IMG/VR virus record: IMGVR_UViG_3300024521_000002
Span: 1 to 33,193 of that record
Source of the DNA: a virus
DNA: 33,193 bases
Reading direction: 5' to 3' (one strand)
The position numbers were made by a program, and so were the translations under genes. The first letter of the stretch is position 1, and every line of letters begins with the position of its first letter. The notes beneath the pieces are model-generated. The model saw only the letters and a program-made list of their open reading frames with translations, was not told where the DNA came from and ran no database searches. This document shows positions 23,200 to 29,212 of this stretch, in pieces.

Positions 23200-23631
23200 A
23201 TGAGAGTAATTAAATTTCGAGCTTGGAATAAATCTAGCCCGCACCCTCATATGATTGATATAGAGTCTGTTATGTATGATGAAAAAAACAGTGTATCTAT
23301 ATGCGGATATCCTTTAGATAGGGATAATGGAGGGTTTACCCATCTTGAAGGTGATAAGTTCGATTTAATGCAATTCACAGGCTTAACCGATAAAAACGGT
23401 GTAGATATTTATGAGGGGGATATTATGCTAAAGGTTATGGTTGATGACTCTATTCATCGTTGCGTAATCCGGTATAGCGACAAGTACGCCAAATTTGTGT
23501 TTTGCCCTATAATGGAGAAGTGGGATTTTGACATGGATGCTGTGGATAACCCTTACGAACGCCAATCTTACGAGGTTATCGGAAATATTCACGAAAACCC
23601 CGAGTTAATGGAGAGTAAAAATGTTCAATAA
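23200..23631 (+). CDS. YopX-family protein
   Basis: The 143-residue protein has the YopX signature: an N-terminal VIKFRAWNK and the core DLMQFTGLTDKNGVDIYEGD, followed by a strand-rich region and YEVIGNIHENPEL at the end. YopX proteins are common in phages; their function is not established. It lies in the rightward early operon, and a 25-residue ORF overlaps its end. Confidence 0.85.
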   Translation: MRVIKFRAWNKSSPHPHMIDIESVMYDEKNSVSICGYPLDRDNGGFTHLEGDKFDLMQFTGLTDKNGVDIYEGDIMLKVMVDDSIHRCVIRYSDKYAKFVFCPIMEKWDFDMDAVDNPYERQSYEVIGNIHENPELMESKNVQ

Positions 23632-23698
23632 AAAAATGTACATGGTGTGGTTAATGATAGCGTTCATTGGCTTGATTATTTTTCAGGGTTGTCAATAA
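23621..23698 (+). CDS. 25-aa single-helix peptide with C-terminal Cys
   Basis: ATG 23621 lies in the end of the YopX-like gene behind GGAGAGTAAAA. The product is one hydrophobic segment (MVWLMIAFIGLIIFQGCQ). The Cys lies after the helix, as in a lipobox, but too near the end to leave a mature lipoprotein. Unknown. Confidence 0.4.
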   Translation: MFNKKMYMVWLMIAFIGLIIFQGCQ

Positions 23699-23709
23699 GG
23701 GGGTAGGTT

Positions 23710-23844
23710 ATGAATAAAGCATTCAAGAAACCAAAGCCGCATTACACTGTAAAAAAGATGGCGTTACTAAATACGATTAAAAGCCTGTACGGTTGCGCTA
23801 CGTGTAAAGATAATAGGGCGCATTGCTATTGTCTGGCGGCGTAA
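23710..23844 (+). CDS. 44-aa basic Cys/His-rich protein
   Basis: ATG 23710 follows GGGGTAGGTT, a ribosome-binding context repeated before the gene at 23873. The N-terminus is basic (NKAFKKPKPHYTVKKM) and the C-terminus has CATCKDNRAHCYC, which could bind zinc. Unknown family. Confidence 0.5.
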   Translation: MNKAFKKPKPHYTVKKMALLNTIKSLYGCATCKDNRAHCYCLAA

Positions 23845-23872
23845 ATAACACACATAAAAAAAGGGGTAGGTT

Positions 23873-24064
23873 ATGAAGGACGATATAAAAGAAGCGGTAA
23901 TCAAAATATTGGAAATACTTTCAACAGCAGAGCCAGTTAGAGATGCTATCAATGTTGAGGGGTCACTAGTTCAATGTCAATACATCATAGGTACGGTTGA
24001 GGTTAAACAATGTAAGGAGTTGCTTGCGCGAATCGACCCAGGTAATCAGCAATTAAGATATTAA
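23873..24064 (+). CDS. 63-aa hypothetical protein
   Basis: ATG 23873 has the same GGGGTAGGTT leader as 23710. The product is helical (DIKEAVIKILEILSTAEPVR), with two Cys in the middle and a short C-terminal helix. It is the last rightward gene before the tandem terminators at 24077-24101 and 24243-24272. Confidence 0.5.
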   Translation: MKDDIKEAVIKILEILSTAEPVRDAINVEGSLVQCQYIIGTVEVKQCKELLARIDPGNQQLRY

Positions 24065-24076
24065 ATAACACGCATA

Positions 24077-24101
24077 AAAAGCCACTACCACAGTGGTTTT
24101 T
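24077..24101 (+). terminator. Rho-independent terminator
   Basis: GCCACT pairs with AGTGGT, flanked by A and T runs, directly behind the 23873-24064 gene. The sequence CGCATAAAAAGCCACTAC at 24071-24088 recurs with two extra A at 24236-24255 in the second terminator. Confidence 0.75.
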
Positions 24102-24116
24102 TACACATTAAATAGG

Positions 24117-24131
24117 TGTGATTTTTTCGCA
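24117..24131. repeat. 15-bp direct repeat, copy 1
   Basis: TGTGATTTTTTCGCA, identical to 24225-24239, 108 bases apart. The two copies bracket an AT-rich gene-free stretch between two terminators. Confidence 0.6.
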
Positions 24132-24224
24132 AATAATCAGTAGGCTGTTTTGGTGTTGGTAAGTGATTGATTTAACTAAAAATTTTATAGTGTAATTGGT
24201 CGTAAATTTTCGGTGTATATCGCC

Positions 24225-24239
24225 TGTGATTTTTTCGCA
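24225..24239. repeat. 15-bp direct repeat, copy 2
   Basis: Second copy of TGTGATTTTTTCGCA, running into the second terminator. The stretch 24132-24224 holds no gene I can support. Confidence 0.6.
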
Positions 24240-24242
24240 TAA

Positions 24243-24272
24243 AAAAAGCCACTACAATCGCAGTGGCTTTTT
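24243..24272. terminator. Bidirectional terminator
   Basis: AAAAAGCCACT and AGTGGCTTTTT form a perfect 11-bp stem around an eight-base loop. It serves rightward transcripts and the leftward pair ending at 24298. Confidence 0.85.
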
Positions 24273-24297
24273 AATATGAGTTAGTAGTTATGCGGCA

Positions 24298-24459
24298 TCA
24301 CTGAAACCAAATCATAACGCCATGTATAATGCCTATCGGAAAAAATAAAGCGCCGGCAATTAAAAATCCCCAGACGGCAGATGATAAGCAAAATATTATA
24401 TGCGTAAACCATGCCGCGATTAAGCCGATTACAAAAATAACGCTAAAAGTATCACTCAT
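24298..24459 (-). CDS. 53-aa membrane protein in the leftward switch operon
   Basis: ATG 24459 overlaps the stop of the HTH gene (TAATG). The product is almost entirely hydrophobic with two predicted helices (FSVIFVIGLIAAWF; AVWGFLIAGALFFPIG). A small membrane protein co-expressed with an HTH regulator and opposed to the lytic operon could be a superinfection-exclusion factor. This is inference from context only. Confidence 0.55.
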   Translation of the reverse strand: MSDTFSVIFVIGLIAAWFTHIIFCLSSAVWGFLIAGALFFPIGIIHGVMIWFQ

Positions 24460-24662
24460 TATTCCTCTCCTATTGATATGCAGGACAATTTAACACCTAA
24501 TGTTAAGGCGATAATTCCTGCATCATTTAAATAAGCTTGAGGCTCACCATTAAGAACCGCCAAAGTTCGTTTGTACGAAACGCCAGACACCTCTGAAACC
24601 TCTTTCGCATACTTGATACTCTTTTCTACCATTGCTAATTTTAATTGTTTTTGAATGCTCAT
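24459..24662 (-). CDS. 67-aa putative HTH regulator
   Basis: The small basic protein contains an HTH-like stretch (YAKEVSEVSGVSYKRTLAVL) and a hydrophobic C-terminal part (DAGIIALTLGVKLSCIS). It is transcribed leftward from its own promoter at 24703-24730, against the surrounding operon, like a Cro or CI-type repressor gene. No dimerisation or cleavage domain is present. Confidence 0.55.
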   Translation of the reverse strand: MSIQKQLKLAMVEKSIKYAKEVSEVSGVSYKRTLAVLNGEPQAYLNDAGIIALTLGVKLSCISIGEE

Positions 24663-24702
24663 TTATGTTACGCCTTGTTGTTATGCTGATTAGATAACCC
24701 TC

Positions 24703-24730
24703 ATTATAAATAGATTTCCGAAATAAGCAA
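24703..24730 (-). promoter_or_regulatory. Leftward promoter for the HTH/membrane pair
   Basis: On the minus strand TTGCTT (24730-24725), a 16-base spacer and TATAAT (24708-24703). The -10 is perfect. Confidence 0.6.
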
Positions 24731-24737
24731 TTAAAAG

Positions 24738-24765
24738 TTGACTATCAATTTGCCTGTGCTAATAT
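24738..24765 (+). promoter_or_regulatory. Rightward promoter for the recombination operon
   Basis: TTGACT (24738-24743), 16 bases, TAATAT (24760-24765), 33 bases before ATG 24799. The -35 lies in the short dyad TTGACTATCAA (24738-24748). It stands back-to-back with the leftward promoter. Confidence 0.5.
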
Positions 24766-24798
24766 TATCCCAAGTCGAGAAATTAAAGGGTTTATAAA

Positions 24799-24984
24799 AT
24801 GACACCACAGCATAAGCACACAATGAAGTGTATGAATTATTCATCAATACAAACTTTAAATAGGTTGATTGCTGAAATTGATAGAGAAGATTATCAAACA
24901 GCTTCTCAGATTAAAGGATCAATAAATAGCTTTTTAGAAGAGCTACATAAAACGAGTAAGGAGAAAGGTTATTATCAAATTTAA
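24799..24984 (+). CDS. 61-aa hypothetical protein
   Basis: First gene after the rightward promoter, with AAAGGG before the ATG. The product is helical and polar (SSIQTLNRLIAEIDREDYQT, then FLEELHKTSKEKGYY). Unknown family. Confidence 0.5.
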   Translation: MTPQHKHTMKCMNYSSIQTLNRLIAEIDREDYQTASQIKGSINSFLEELHKTSKEKGYYQI

Positions 24985-24985
24985 A

Positions 24986-25273
24986 ATGATTCCTCCTAAT
25001 TATCAAAAGGTGTGTAAAACAACTGATGATTATTTTAGTTTAATAAAATATTGCTGGGAGTGCATAGGGCATTTAAGCAAGGAGGCTTTAGGGATGAATT
25101 TTTATAATTCAGATGTTCAATATGATATGAATTTTTATAAAAAATCACTACAGGCTCACCATACAAGAATAAATGAATGTTACGCGCATTTAAAATCAAT
25201 AGGTAATAACGTTGATGTTTCACATGTTAATAGCGTTTACACGGCACCAAAAAACGATAAAGGGAGAAGGTAA
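24986..25273 (+). CDS. 95-aa hypothetical protein
   Basis: ATG 24986 lies one base after the preceding stop with no clear ribosome-binding site, so translation is probably coupled. The product is helical with Cys, His and aromatic residues (YFSLIKYCWECIGHLSKEAL, then HHTRINECYAHLKSIGN). No metal-site family is recognised. Confidence 0.5.
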   Translation: MIPPNYQKVCKTTDDYFSLIKYCWECIGHLSKEALGMNFYNSDVQYDMNFYKKSLQAHHTRINECYAHLKSIGNNVDVSHVNSVYTAPKNDKGRR

Positions 25274-25404
25274 TGGATAGCGAAACAATCACTATAATCA
25301 TAAAGGGTGTGCCTCATTATTTTAACGGTGACGAGTTAACATCACCAATACATTATGCTCAAGCATTTTTACAAAAAGAACTTGAAAAGGAGATGAAATT
25401 CTAA
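25273..25404 (+). CDS. 43-aa hypothetical protein
   Basis: ATG 25273 overlaps the previous stop behind AGAAGG, and its TAA overlaps the next ATG. The product has two strands (ETITIIIKGVPHYFNGDEL) and a C-terminal helix (YAQAFLQKELEKEMKF). It sits just before the Sak4-like gene. Confidence 0.5.
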   Translation: MDSETITIIIKGVPHYFNGDELTSPIHYAQAFLQKELEKEMKF

Positions 25405-26063
25405 TGGGTATTCCAGTATTGATATTAGGTGAAAGCGGGTGTGGCAAGTCTACAAGTATGCGTAACCTTAACCCTGATGATTGCGTTGTGGTTCAGCCGA
25501 TAAGCAAGCGGTTACCGTTCAGGAATAAATTTAAAGCGATGACTAAGGGAGGGGGTCAGATAAAAGCTACTGATAACGCTGAAATGATAAACAAGTTAAT
25601 TACTGGAGCGGCTAAAGCTGGCAAGAAGGTGTTTATCATCGATGATTTTCAGTATGTAATGGCTAACGAATTCATGCGCAGAAGCAAGGAGAAGTCATTT
25701 GATAAGTTTAATGATATAGGGTTTAACGCTTGGTCTATTATCAATCATGCGCAATCTGTTGCCGGTGATATGCGTATTTATTTTATGTCTCATGTTGAAA
25801 GTGATATGTCAGGTAAAACGAAAATAAAAACAATCGGTAAGATGCTCGACGAAAAAATAACAATAGAGGGGATGTTTACAATAGTTTTGGGGGCGCAAGT
25901 TTCTGATAGCAAATATACTTTCTCTACACAGAATAACGGTAGCAATACAGTTAAAAGCCCGATGGGTATGTTTGAAGAAATGAATATAGATAATGACTTA
26001 AATATGATCGACAACACAATAATCGAATACTACAGCCTGGAGCAAACAAATGAACAAGTTTAA
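25404..26063 (+). CDS. Sak4-like RecA-fold ATPase
   Basis: The 219-residue protein has a Walker A motif at residues 9-16 (GESGCGKS) and a Walker B-type strand at about 76-81 (VFIIDD), followed by FQYVMANEFMRRSKEKSFDK and a strand ending YFMSHVE. This is the AAA_24 type that includes phage Sak4 proteins, which support annealing or strand exchange together with a phage SSB. An SSB-like gene follows with a 14-base overlap, the usual pairing. Confidence 0.85.
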   Translation: MGIPVLILGESGCGKSTSMRNLNPDDCVVVQPISKRLPFRNKFKAMTKGGGQIKATDNAEMINKLITGAAKAGKKVFIIDDFQYVMANEFMRRSKEKSFDKFNDIGFNAWSIINHAQSVAGDMRIYFMSHVESDMSGKTKIKTIGKMLDEKITIEGMFTIVLGAQVSDSKYTFSTQNNGSNTVKSPMGMFEEMNIDNDLNMIDNTIIEYYSLEQTNEQV

Positions 26064-26676
26064 CTACAACGAGCAATTAGCAACACAAATCGGTGCAGGT
26101 CAATATGTTACAAAGTCTGGCGGTTACGATCTTAAAATAGTTCGTGCTGAATTCACGAAAAGCCCAAACAATAGCGCTGAGTTTTTAGAGTTAGATTTTG
26201 AAACTCGCGAAGGTTTAAAGCTAAATTACGTGTCGATTAATTTTGTTGATGGTAAAGGTCAAGAAAACGCCTTTGGTATGAAGATGATTAACGCAATCAT
26301 GGGTTGTGCAGGCGTTCAAAATCTAACACAAGGCAATAATGGTAATTGCCCTGAATTATTCAACAAAGGTATTAAGGGGGTTGTTCAGCGAGTAGATTAC
26401 ACTAAACAGTCAGGCCCTAAAGCGGGCGAGGATGGGTATAAGTTTGAGTTTAAATTACCTGCAAATATTGGTACGGGGCGAACAGTAAAAGAAACCTCAA
26501 CACAATCAGAGGCAACAGCTTTTGCTCAATATGCTGGCTCAGTTGAAGATAAAGACACAAGAACATCGCCACAAGCCAGTCAGCAGGGTGGTGGTTTTAC
26601 TTCACAACTTAATCAACAGGGCGGTGCTGGCCAGCAAGAACCATCAGTTGACTTTGATGATGATATACCTTTCTAG
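26050..26676 (+). CDS. Single-stranded DNA-binding protein, DUF669-like
   Basis: The 208-residue protein has an OB-like N-terminal part (GGYDLKIVRAEFTKSPNNSA, LELDFETREGLKLNYVSIN), a Gln/Gly/Ser-rich linker (residues 170-198) and the acidic SSB tail DFDDDIPF at the C-terminus, which in SSBs recruits partner proteins. The DUF669-type body suits a phage SSB working with the Sak4-like ATPase. It is the last gene before the cassette-like array. Confidence 0.85.
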   Translation: MNKFNYNEQLATQIGAGQYVTKSGGYDLKIVRAEFTKSPNNSAEFLELDFETREGLKLNYVSINFVDGKGQENAFGMKMINAIMGCAGVQNLTQGNNGNCPELFNKGIKGVVQRVDYTKQSGPKAGEDGYKFEFKLPANIGTGRTVKETSTQSEATAFAQYAGSVEDKDTRTSPQASQQGGGFTSQLNQQGGAGQQEPSVDFDDDIPF

Positions 26677-26734
26677 ATCACGTTTAGGGGCGGTTAACCT
26701 TTTACAATGACAGGTTGCGTAGTAATTACAACGG

Positions 26735-26778
26735 TCTAGGGTATGTCGGCGACACTGATGACGGTGACATATCCTAGA
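26735..26778 (+). ncRNA. Strong hairpin, possibly structured RNA or recombination site
   Basis: TCTAGGGTATGTC (26735-26747) pairs with GACATATCCTAGA (26766-26778): 13 base pairs with one G-U, an 18-base loop and no T run after it. It is not a terminator. It may be a structured leader of the array or the remains of an attachment site. Confidence 0.4.
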
Positions 26779-26798
26779 GCTAAACGGGCGCTAACACC
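26773..26798 (+). repeat. Left flanking repeat of the cassette array
   Basis: This 26-base segment (beginning CCTAGAGCTAAACGGG) recurs at 29213-29238 with a single T/C difference. Both copies are followed shortly by TAATTGAA. The two copies bracket all the cassette genes. Confidence 0.75.
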
Positions 26799-26810
26799 GC
26801 CTTTAATTGA

Positions 26811-26853
26811 AACCAACGAGCTAGCAGCGCTCCTTTTGAGCGTATTGTTAGGT
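26811..26853 (+). repeat. attC-like site A (upstream edge of cassette 1)
   Basis: The R''-like box AACCAAC (26811-26817) and R'-like GTTAGGT (26847-26853, an exact GTTRRRY match) flank a short hairpin (GCGCTC and GAGCG around CTTTT). It is compact and lies just upstream of the first cassette gene. Confidence 0.5.
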
Positions 26854-26879
26854 TCGCACAAGCACAAAAGGTAGAAACA

Positions 26880-27110
26880 ATGAATGATTATTTATGGGAA
26901 ACTGAAGAAGAATTAGCAACAAATGAATTAACGATGCATGATTGGTTGGATTACCATATTGATGATACCTGGGATATTATTTTTCATGACGGCACTTATG
27001 CAGAAATAAAGACCGATGATGATTTAGTTTATGAAGTTCATGCAAGTGGTAACGGCGACTTTAGAAGTCACAAGGTTGAATTTAAGCTGATGCATGGCGA
27101 TGCAACCTAA
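26880..27110 (+). CDS. Cassette 1: 76-aa acidic hypothetical protein
   Basis: ATG 26880 follows AAAGGTAGAAACA. The product is highly acidic and aromatic (LWETEEELATNELTMHDWLD, DDTWDIIFHDGTYAEIK), strand-rich, and may be a small DNA-mimic-like protein, though nothing proves this. Its TAA lies inside the R''-like box of site B. Not recognised. Confidence 0.55.
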   Translation: MNDYLWETEEELATNELTMHDWLDYHIDDTWDIIFHDGTYAEIKTDDDLVYEVHASGNGDFRSHKVEFKLMHGDAT

Positions 27111-27222
27111 CCTTTGCATTAAAGGGTAAAAACGAAACACACACAAATATTAATTATTAACACAAATTTAACAACGACAGCAGACTGTTTTTATCCCGTT
27201 TGAATGCGTTGTCATGTTACCA
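27105..27222 (+). repeat. attC-like site B
   Basis: R''-like ACCTAAC (27105-27111, exact RYYYAAC) holds the stop of cassette 1. The left arm GCATTAAAGGGTAAAAACG (27116-27134) pairs with the right arm at 27187-27207 with unpaired bases on one side, and GTTACCA follows at 27216-27222. The loop is about 50 bases. The long imperfect stem with one-sided bulges is typical of attC folding. Confidence 0.65.
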
Positions 27223-27248
27223 CCACTGAAATTAATTAAGGATATAAA

Positions 27249-27398
27249 ATGGAACAATGTACATATGAGCACTGCTCAAACCCTGCGGAATTTATTGACG
27301 AAATGGACGACAAGGTTTGTCGTGAGTGCATGGAAAGAGAAATAAACGAGAGCGGTGCGTCACCTGAAGATTTCGAGCAGTTTTGCTTAGTAACATAA
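27249..27398 (+). CDS. Cassette 2: 49-aa zinc-finger-like protein
   Basis: ATG 27249 follows AAGGATATAAA. The first half has CTYEHC (Cys4, Cys9) and CREC (Cys24, Cys27), a plausible four-Cys zinc site, then an acidic tail. The TAA lies in the R''-like box of site C. Unknown function. Confidence 0.5.
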   Translation: MEQCTYEHCSNPAEFIDEMDDKVCRECMEREINESGASPEDFEQFCLVT

Positions 27399-27454
27399 CC
27401 TTTATTATTAACGAGCCGCAGCTTTTCGCGGTCACGTTGAATTAGTTGTTTAGG
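27393..27454 (+). repeat. attC-like site C
   Basis: ACATAAC (27393-27399) holds the stop codon. Stem parts AACG/CGTT and CCGC/GCGG (27410-27438) are offset by unpaired bases, and the right side reads GAATTAGTTGTTTAGG. The left side TAACCTTTATTATT is shared with site D. Confidence 0.6.
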
Positions 27455-27477
27455 CGGTAACTATTGGAGGATTACAA

Positions 27478-27696
27478 ATGTTTTTTAAATTACTAGTATG
27501 GTTAGGTAAGAAGTTTGAGATTGAAGGTGCGCCACTTTGTAGGGTATGGAATGATAAACACTCCGAACATTACACACTAAATAATGACGGCTGGATCATT
27601 ATTAGCGCACCAAGAAGTAAGTCGCATGACATGGTACATATTAGTTGCGCTAGTTCGACATTGCACAAAAAGTTTGAAGCGGCTTTAACCGCCTAA
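27478..27696 (+). CDS. Cassette 3: 72-aa hypothetical protein
   Basis: ATG 27478 follows TTGGAGGATTACAA. A short hydrophobic/basic N-terminus (MFFKLLVWLGKKF) precedes a strand-rich domain (HYTLNNDGWIIISAPRSKSH) and a C-terminal helix. The stop lies in GCCTAAC of site D. Unknown family. Confidence 0.55.
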   Translation: MFFKLLVWLGKKFEIEGAPLCRVWNDKHSEHYTLNNDGWIIISAPRSKSHDMVHISCASSTLHKKFEAALTA

Positions 27697-27757
27697 CCTT
27701 TATTATTCAGAGGAAAAGCGCGTACTTTGCTTTTTCCTTTGTAATTAGTTGTTATAT
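27691..27757 (+). repeat. attC-like site D
   Basis: GCCTAAC (27691-27697, exact RYYYAAC) contains the stop. AGGAAAAGC (27711-27719) pairs with GCTTTTTCCT (27729-27738) with one bulge, and TAATTAGTTGTTATAT ends the site. Arms are nearly the same as in site G. Confidence 0.7.
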
Positions 27758-27785
27758 TTTGCCGCAAACACAGGAGTAGAAACGA

Positions 27786-27938
27786 ATGAAGAACAAGAAA
27801 GCAAAACAAATGATTGAGAGTTTAACAGGGGCGAATTTCGGTAAAGTGCCTGTTGTTTCGTATTGGCATGGGTACAGACAGGCTAAATTAGTTTATTGCT
27901 TGGCAAAGAATAACAAGCCATATCCAAAGGCAATATAA
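27786..27938 (+). CDS. Cassette 4: 50-aa basic hypothetical protein
   Basis: ATG 27786 lies behind AGGAGTAGAAACGA. The product is basic (MKNKKAKQMIESLTGANFGK) with Trp/Tyr in the centre (SYWHGYRQAKLVYCLAK). Its TAA lies in ATATAAC of site E. Unknown function. Confidence 0.5.
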   Translation: MKNKKAKQMIESLTGANFGKVPVVSYWHGYRQAKLVYCLAKNNKPYPKAI

Positions 27939-28030
27939 CGCCTCATTAAGAGGCAAAAATACGTTTGCTAAAATGGTTGAGGGACGAAAACAGCAAACGT
28001 ATTTTTGTCCTTTTGAATGACTTGTTATAC
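27933..28030 (+). repeat. attC-like site E with 15-bp perfect stem
   Basis: ATATAAC (27933-27939) holds the stop, and GTTATAC ends it (28024-28030). Between them AAAAATACGTTTGCT (27955-27969) pairs perfectly with AGCAAACGTATTTTT (27992-28006), and outer arms CATTAAGAGG / CCTTTTGAATG pair with bulges. This is the clearest attC-like structure in the array. Confidence 0.75.
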
Positions 28031-28034
28031 GTAT

Positions 28035-28367
28035 TTACCAGTGACTTTTAAAAGAAGGAATTACAAAATCATGTTTGTCATCAACTTTTGCGTTAAGCAC
28101 TTCAATTTGGGTGTTAAGTTTACCAACAACATCTTCGTGTTCTTTTTGGATGCTAGAGACGGATTTATTGGTATTATCTTGGATAGCTTTAAGTTCAGAC
28201 TTGATGCTATTAAGGTTTTCGTCTATGTCCTTAATCGTTCTGGATCTAGACTCGGCTTCGAGGTGAGACTTGAACCAACCCCTTGCAAGAAACCAATTAA
28301 CACTAAAGGAAGCGCCTATAATCCAGTGGTAAGGGTTGCCGATAAAGTCGAAAATTGCTTTCTCCAT
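28035..28367 (-). CDS. Cassette 5: 110-aa membrane-anchored coiled-coil protein (reverse orientation)
   Basis: The minus-strand frame starts at ATG 28367 (MEKAIFDFIGN); ATG 28385 is a possible longer start. Residues 8-28 form a hydrophobic, Trp-rich segment, probably a membrane anchor. The rest is a long charged coiled-coil (SRTIKDIDENLNSIKSELKA). It is the only array gene on the minus strand. A plus-strand frame over the same bases looks less protein-like. It has no RBS of its own at the usual distance. Holin- or spanin-like topology is conceivable; no function can be assigned. Confidence 0.6.
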   Translation of the reverse strand: MEKAIFDFIGNPYHWIIGASFSVNWFLARGWFKSHLEAESRSRTIKDIDENLNSIKSELKAIQDNTNKSVSSIQKEHEDVVGKLNTQIEVLNAKVDDKHDFVIPSFKSHW

Positions 28368-28394
28368 GATGATTACACACTCCATTGATTATAC

Positions 28395-28451
28395 GTATAA
28401 CCTTTTATATTAGCCGGCAGTTTACTGTCCGTGCTGAATTTGTTGTTATGT
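28395..28451 (+). repeat. attC-like site F
   Basis: GTATAAC (28395-28401) and GTTATGT (28445-28451) enclose TTAGC/CGG/CAGT pairing with ACTG/CCG/GCTGAA, interrupted by single unpaired bases. It has the same TAACCTTT start and GAATTTGTTGTTA end as the others. Confidence 0.65.
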
Positions 28452-28471
28452 TACGCCTTGGAGGAGTGATT

Positions 28472-28642
28472 ATGAAAAGAAGAAAGCTAGATTACAGGGC
28501 AAGCGCCTATAGCGACGCGGCAGATATGTTGTATTCGATGGCGGCAGATTGCGGAGTAGAAGAAAAAATGAAAGAGTATGAGTTTATAGCTAAAAAATTA
28601 GATGGTGAAGCTAACAAGCTATATAAAACGAAAGCAACATAA
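28472..28642 (+). CDS. Cassette 6: 56-aa helical hypothetical protein
   Basis: ATG 28472 follows GGAGGAGTGATT; the frame upstream belongs to site F. The product is a helical, mixed-charge protein (YRASAYSDAADMLYSMAADC, then EEKMKEYEFIAKKLDGEANK). The stop lies in ACATAAC of site G. Unknown function. Confidence 0.5.
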   Translation: MKRRKLDYRASAYSDAADMLYSMAADCGVEEKMKEYEFIAKKLDGEANKLYKTKAT

Positions 28643-28698
28643 CCGATATTATTCAGAGGAAACGGCTTCATGTTTTCCTTTGGAATTGGTTGTTAGCA
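28637..28698 (+). repeat. attC-like site G
   Basis: ACATAAC (28637-28643) holds the stop. CAGAGGAAAC (28654-28663) pairs with GTTTTCCTTTG (28672-28682), and GAATTGGTTGTTAGCA ends the site. Arms match site D closely. Confidence 0.7.
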
Positions 28699-28734
28699 GT
28701 TGAATTGCTAGCGACACACTAACGGAGATAAATA

Positions 28735-28935
28735 ATGCACATTGAATTGAATGACGATGAATTAAACAGGTTAGCTAGAAAGTTTGAAGGGAGCGCGTAT
28801 CATCAAGGTTATGCGCTGCATAGAAATAACAATAGAGAGAAACGTTTTGATTCAGAGTTAACCCAAGCAGCGTTCACTGGATATATATTAGCTACGAAGG
28901 GTAGGAGCTTTATATATGCAAACGGTGGGGAATAA
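28735..28935 (+). CDS. Cassette 7: 66-aa hypothetical protein
   Basis: ATG 28735 follows ACGGAGATAAATA. The product begins with an acidic amphipathic helix (IELNDDELNRLARKFEGSAY) and continues basic and aromatic (YALHRNNNREKRFDSELTQA). Its stop lies five bases before the R''-like box of site H. Unknown function. Confidence 0.5.
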   Translation: MHIELNDDELNRLARKFEGSAYHQGYALHRNNNREKRFDSELTQAAFTGYILATKGRSFIYANGGE

Positions 28936-28939
28936 TTCC

Positions 28940-28959
28940 TGCTAACCTTTGCGTTAAGC
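28940..28959 (+). repeat. Collapsed attC-like site H
   Basis: TGCTAAC (28940-28946) and GTTAAGC (28953-28959, exact GTTRRRY) stand only six bases apart. Their complementarity (GCTAAC/GTTAAGC) remains but the central stem is missing. It may be a deletion product of a full attC. Confidence 0.45.
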
Positions 28960-28984
28960 GGCTACGATATTAAAGGAGAAAACC

Positions 28985-29212
28985 ATGAGTACAGATTACA
29001 AAGCAATGCTAGAGAGTACGAGTAACCACCAGCCAACTGTTAGTAGTCCGACTTGCACGGCGTTGTTATGTTGCCCCTTCTGCGGGGGAGCTCCACACAA
29101 AAGGGTTATACACGATGTTGTTTACGCAAAATGTATTAATACTGACTGTCATCTTGGTAGAGTAAGAGGGTATTTATTCACTAAAACAAAATGGAATACT
29201 AGGGCATCATAA
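28985..29212 (+). CDS. Cassette 8: Lar-like restriction-alleviation type zinc protein
   Basis: The 75-residue protein has CCPFCGGAPH (residues 29-38) and CINTDCHLG (50-58), the two Cys pairs of a Lar-family zinc ribbon, and the C-terminal WNTRAS typical of that group. Lar of Rac prophage alleviates type I restriction. A long Ser/Thr N-terminus precedes the ribbon. ATG 28985 follows AAAGGAGAAAACC. Stop in TCATAAC of site I. The family fit is good; the activity is not proven. Confidence 0.7.
   Translation: MSTDYKAMLESTSNHQPTVSSPTCTALLCCPFCGGAPHKRVIHDVVYAKCINTDCHLGRVRGYLFTKTKWNTRAS

Larger units (their letters stand above)
26677..26810. other. Gene-free leader with a 13-bp hairpin before the cassette array
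   Basis: No supported gene. It contains the hairpin at 26735-26778 and the left copy of the array-flanking 26-bp repeat (26773-26798). Outer segments GGCGGTTAAC (26690-26699) and CTAACACCGCC (26791-26801) are also partly complementary, so about 110 bases could fold into one large structure. Confidence 0.5.

Noticed and set aside
24117-24239. Phage attachment site made by the 15-bp repeats
   Set aside because: Both copies lie within the phage region and next to duplicated terminators, with no integrase nearby.
28017-28388. Plus-strand 123-residue frame opposite the cassette 5 gene
   Set aside because: Its composition is erratic and it has no ribosome-binding site. The minus-strand frame has a clear membrane segment and coiled-coil.
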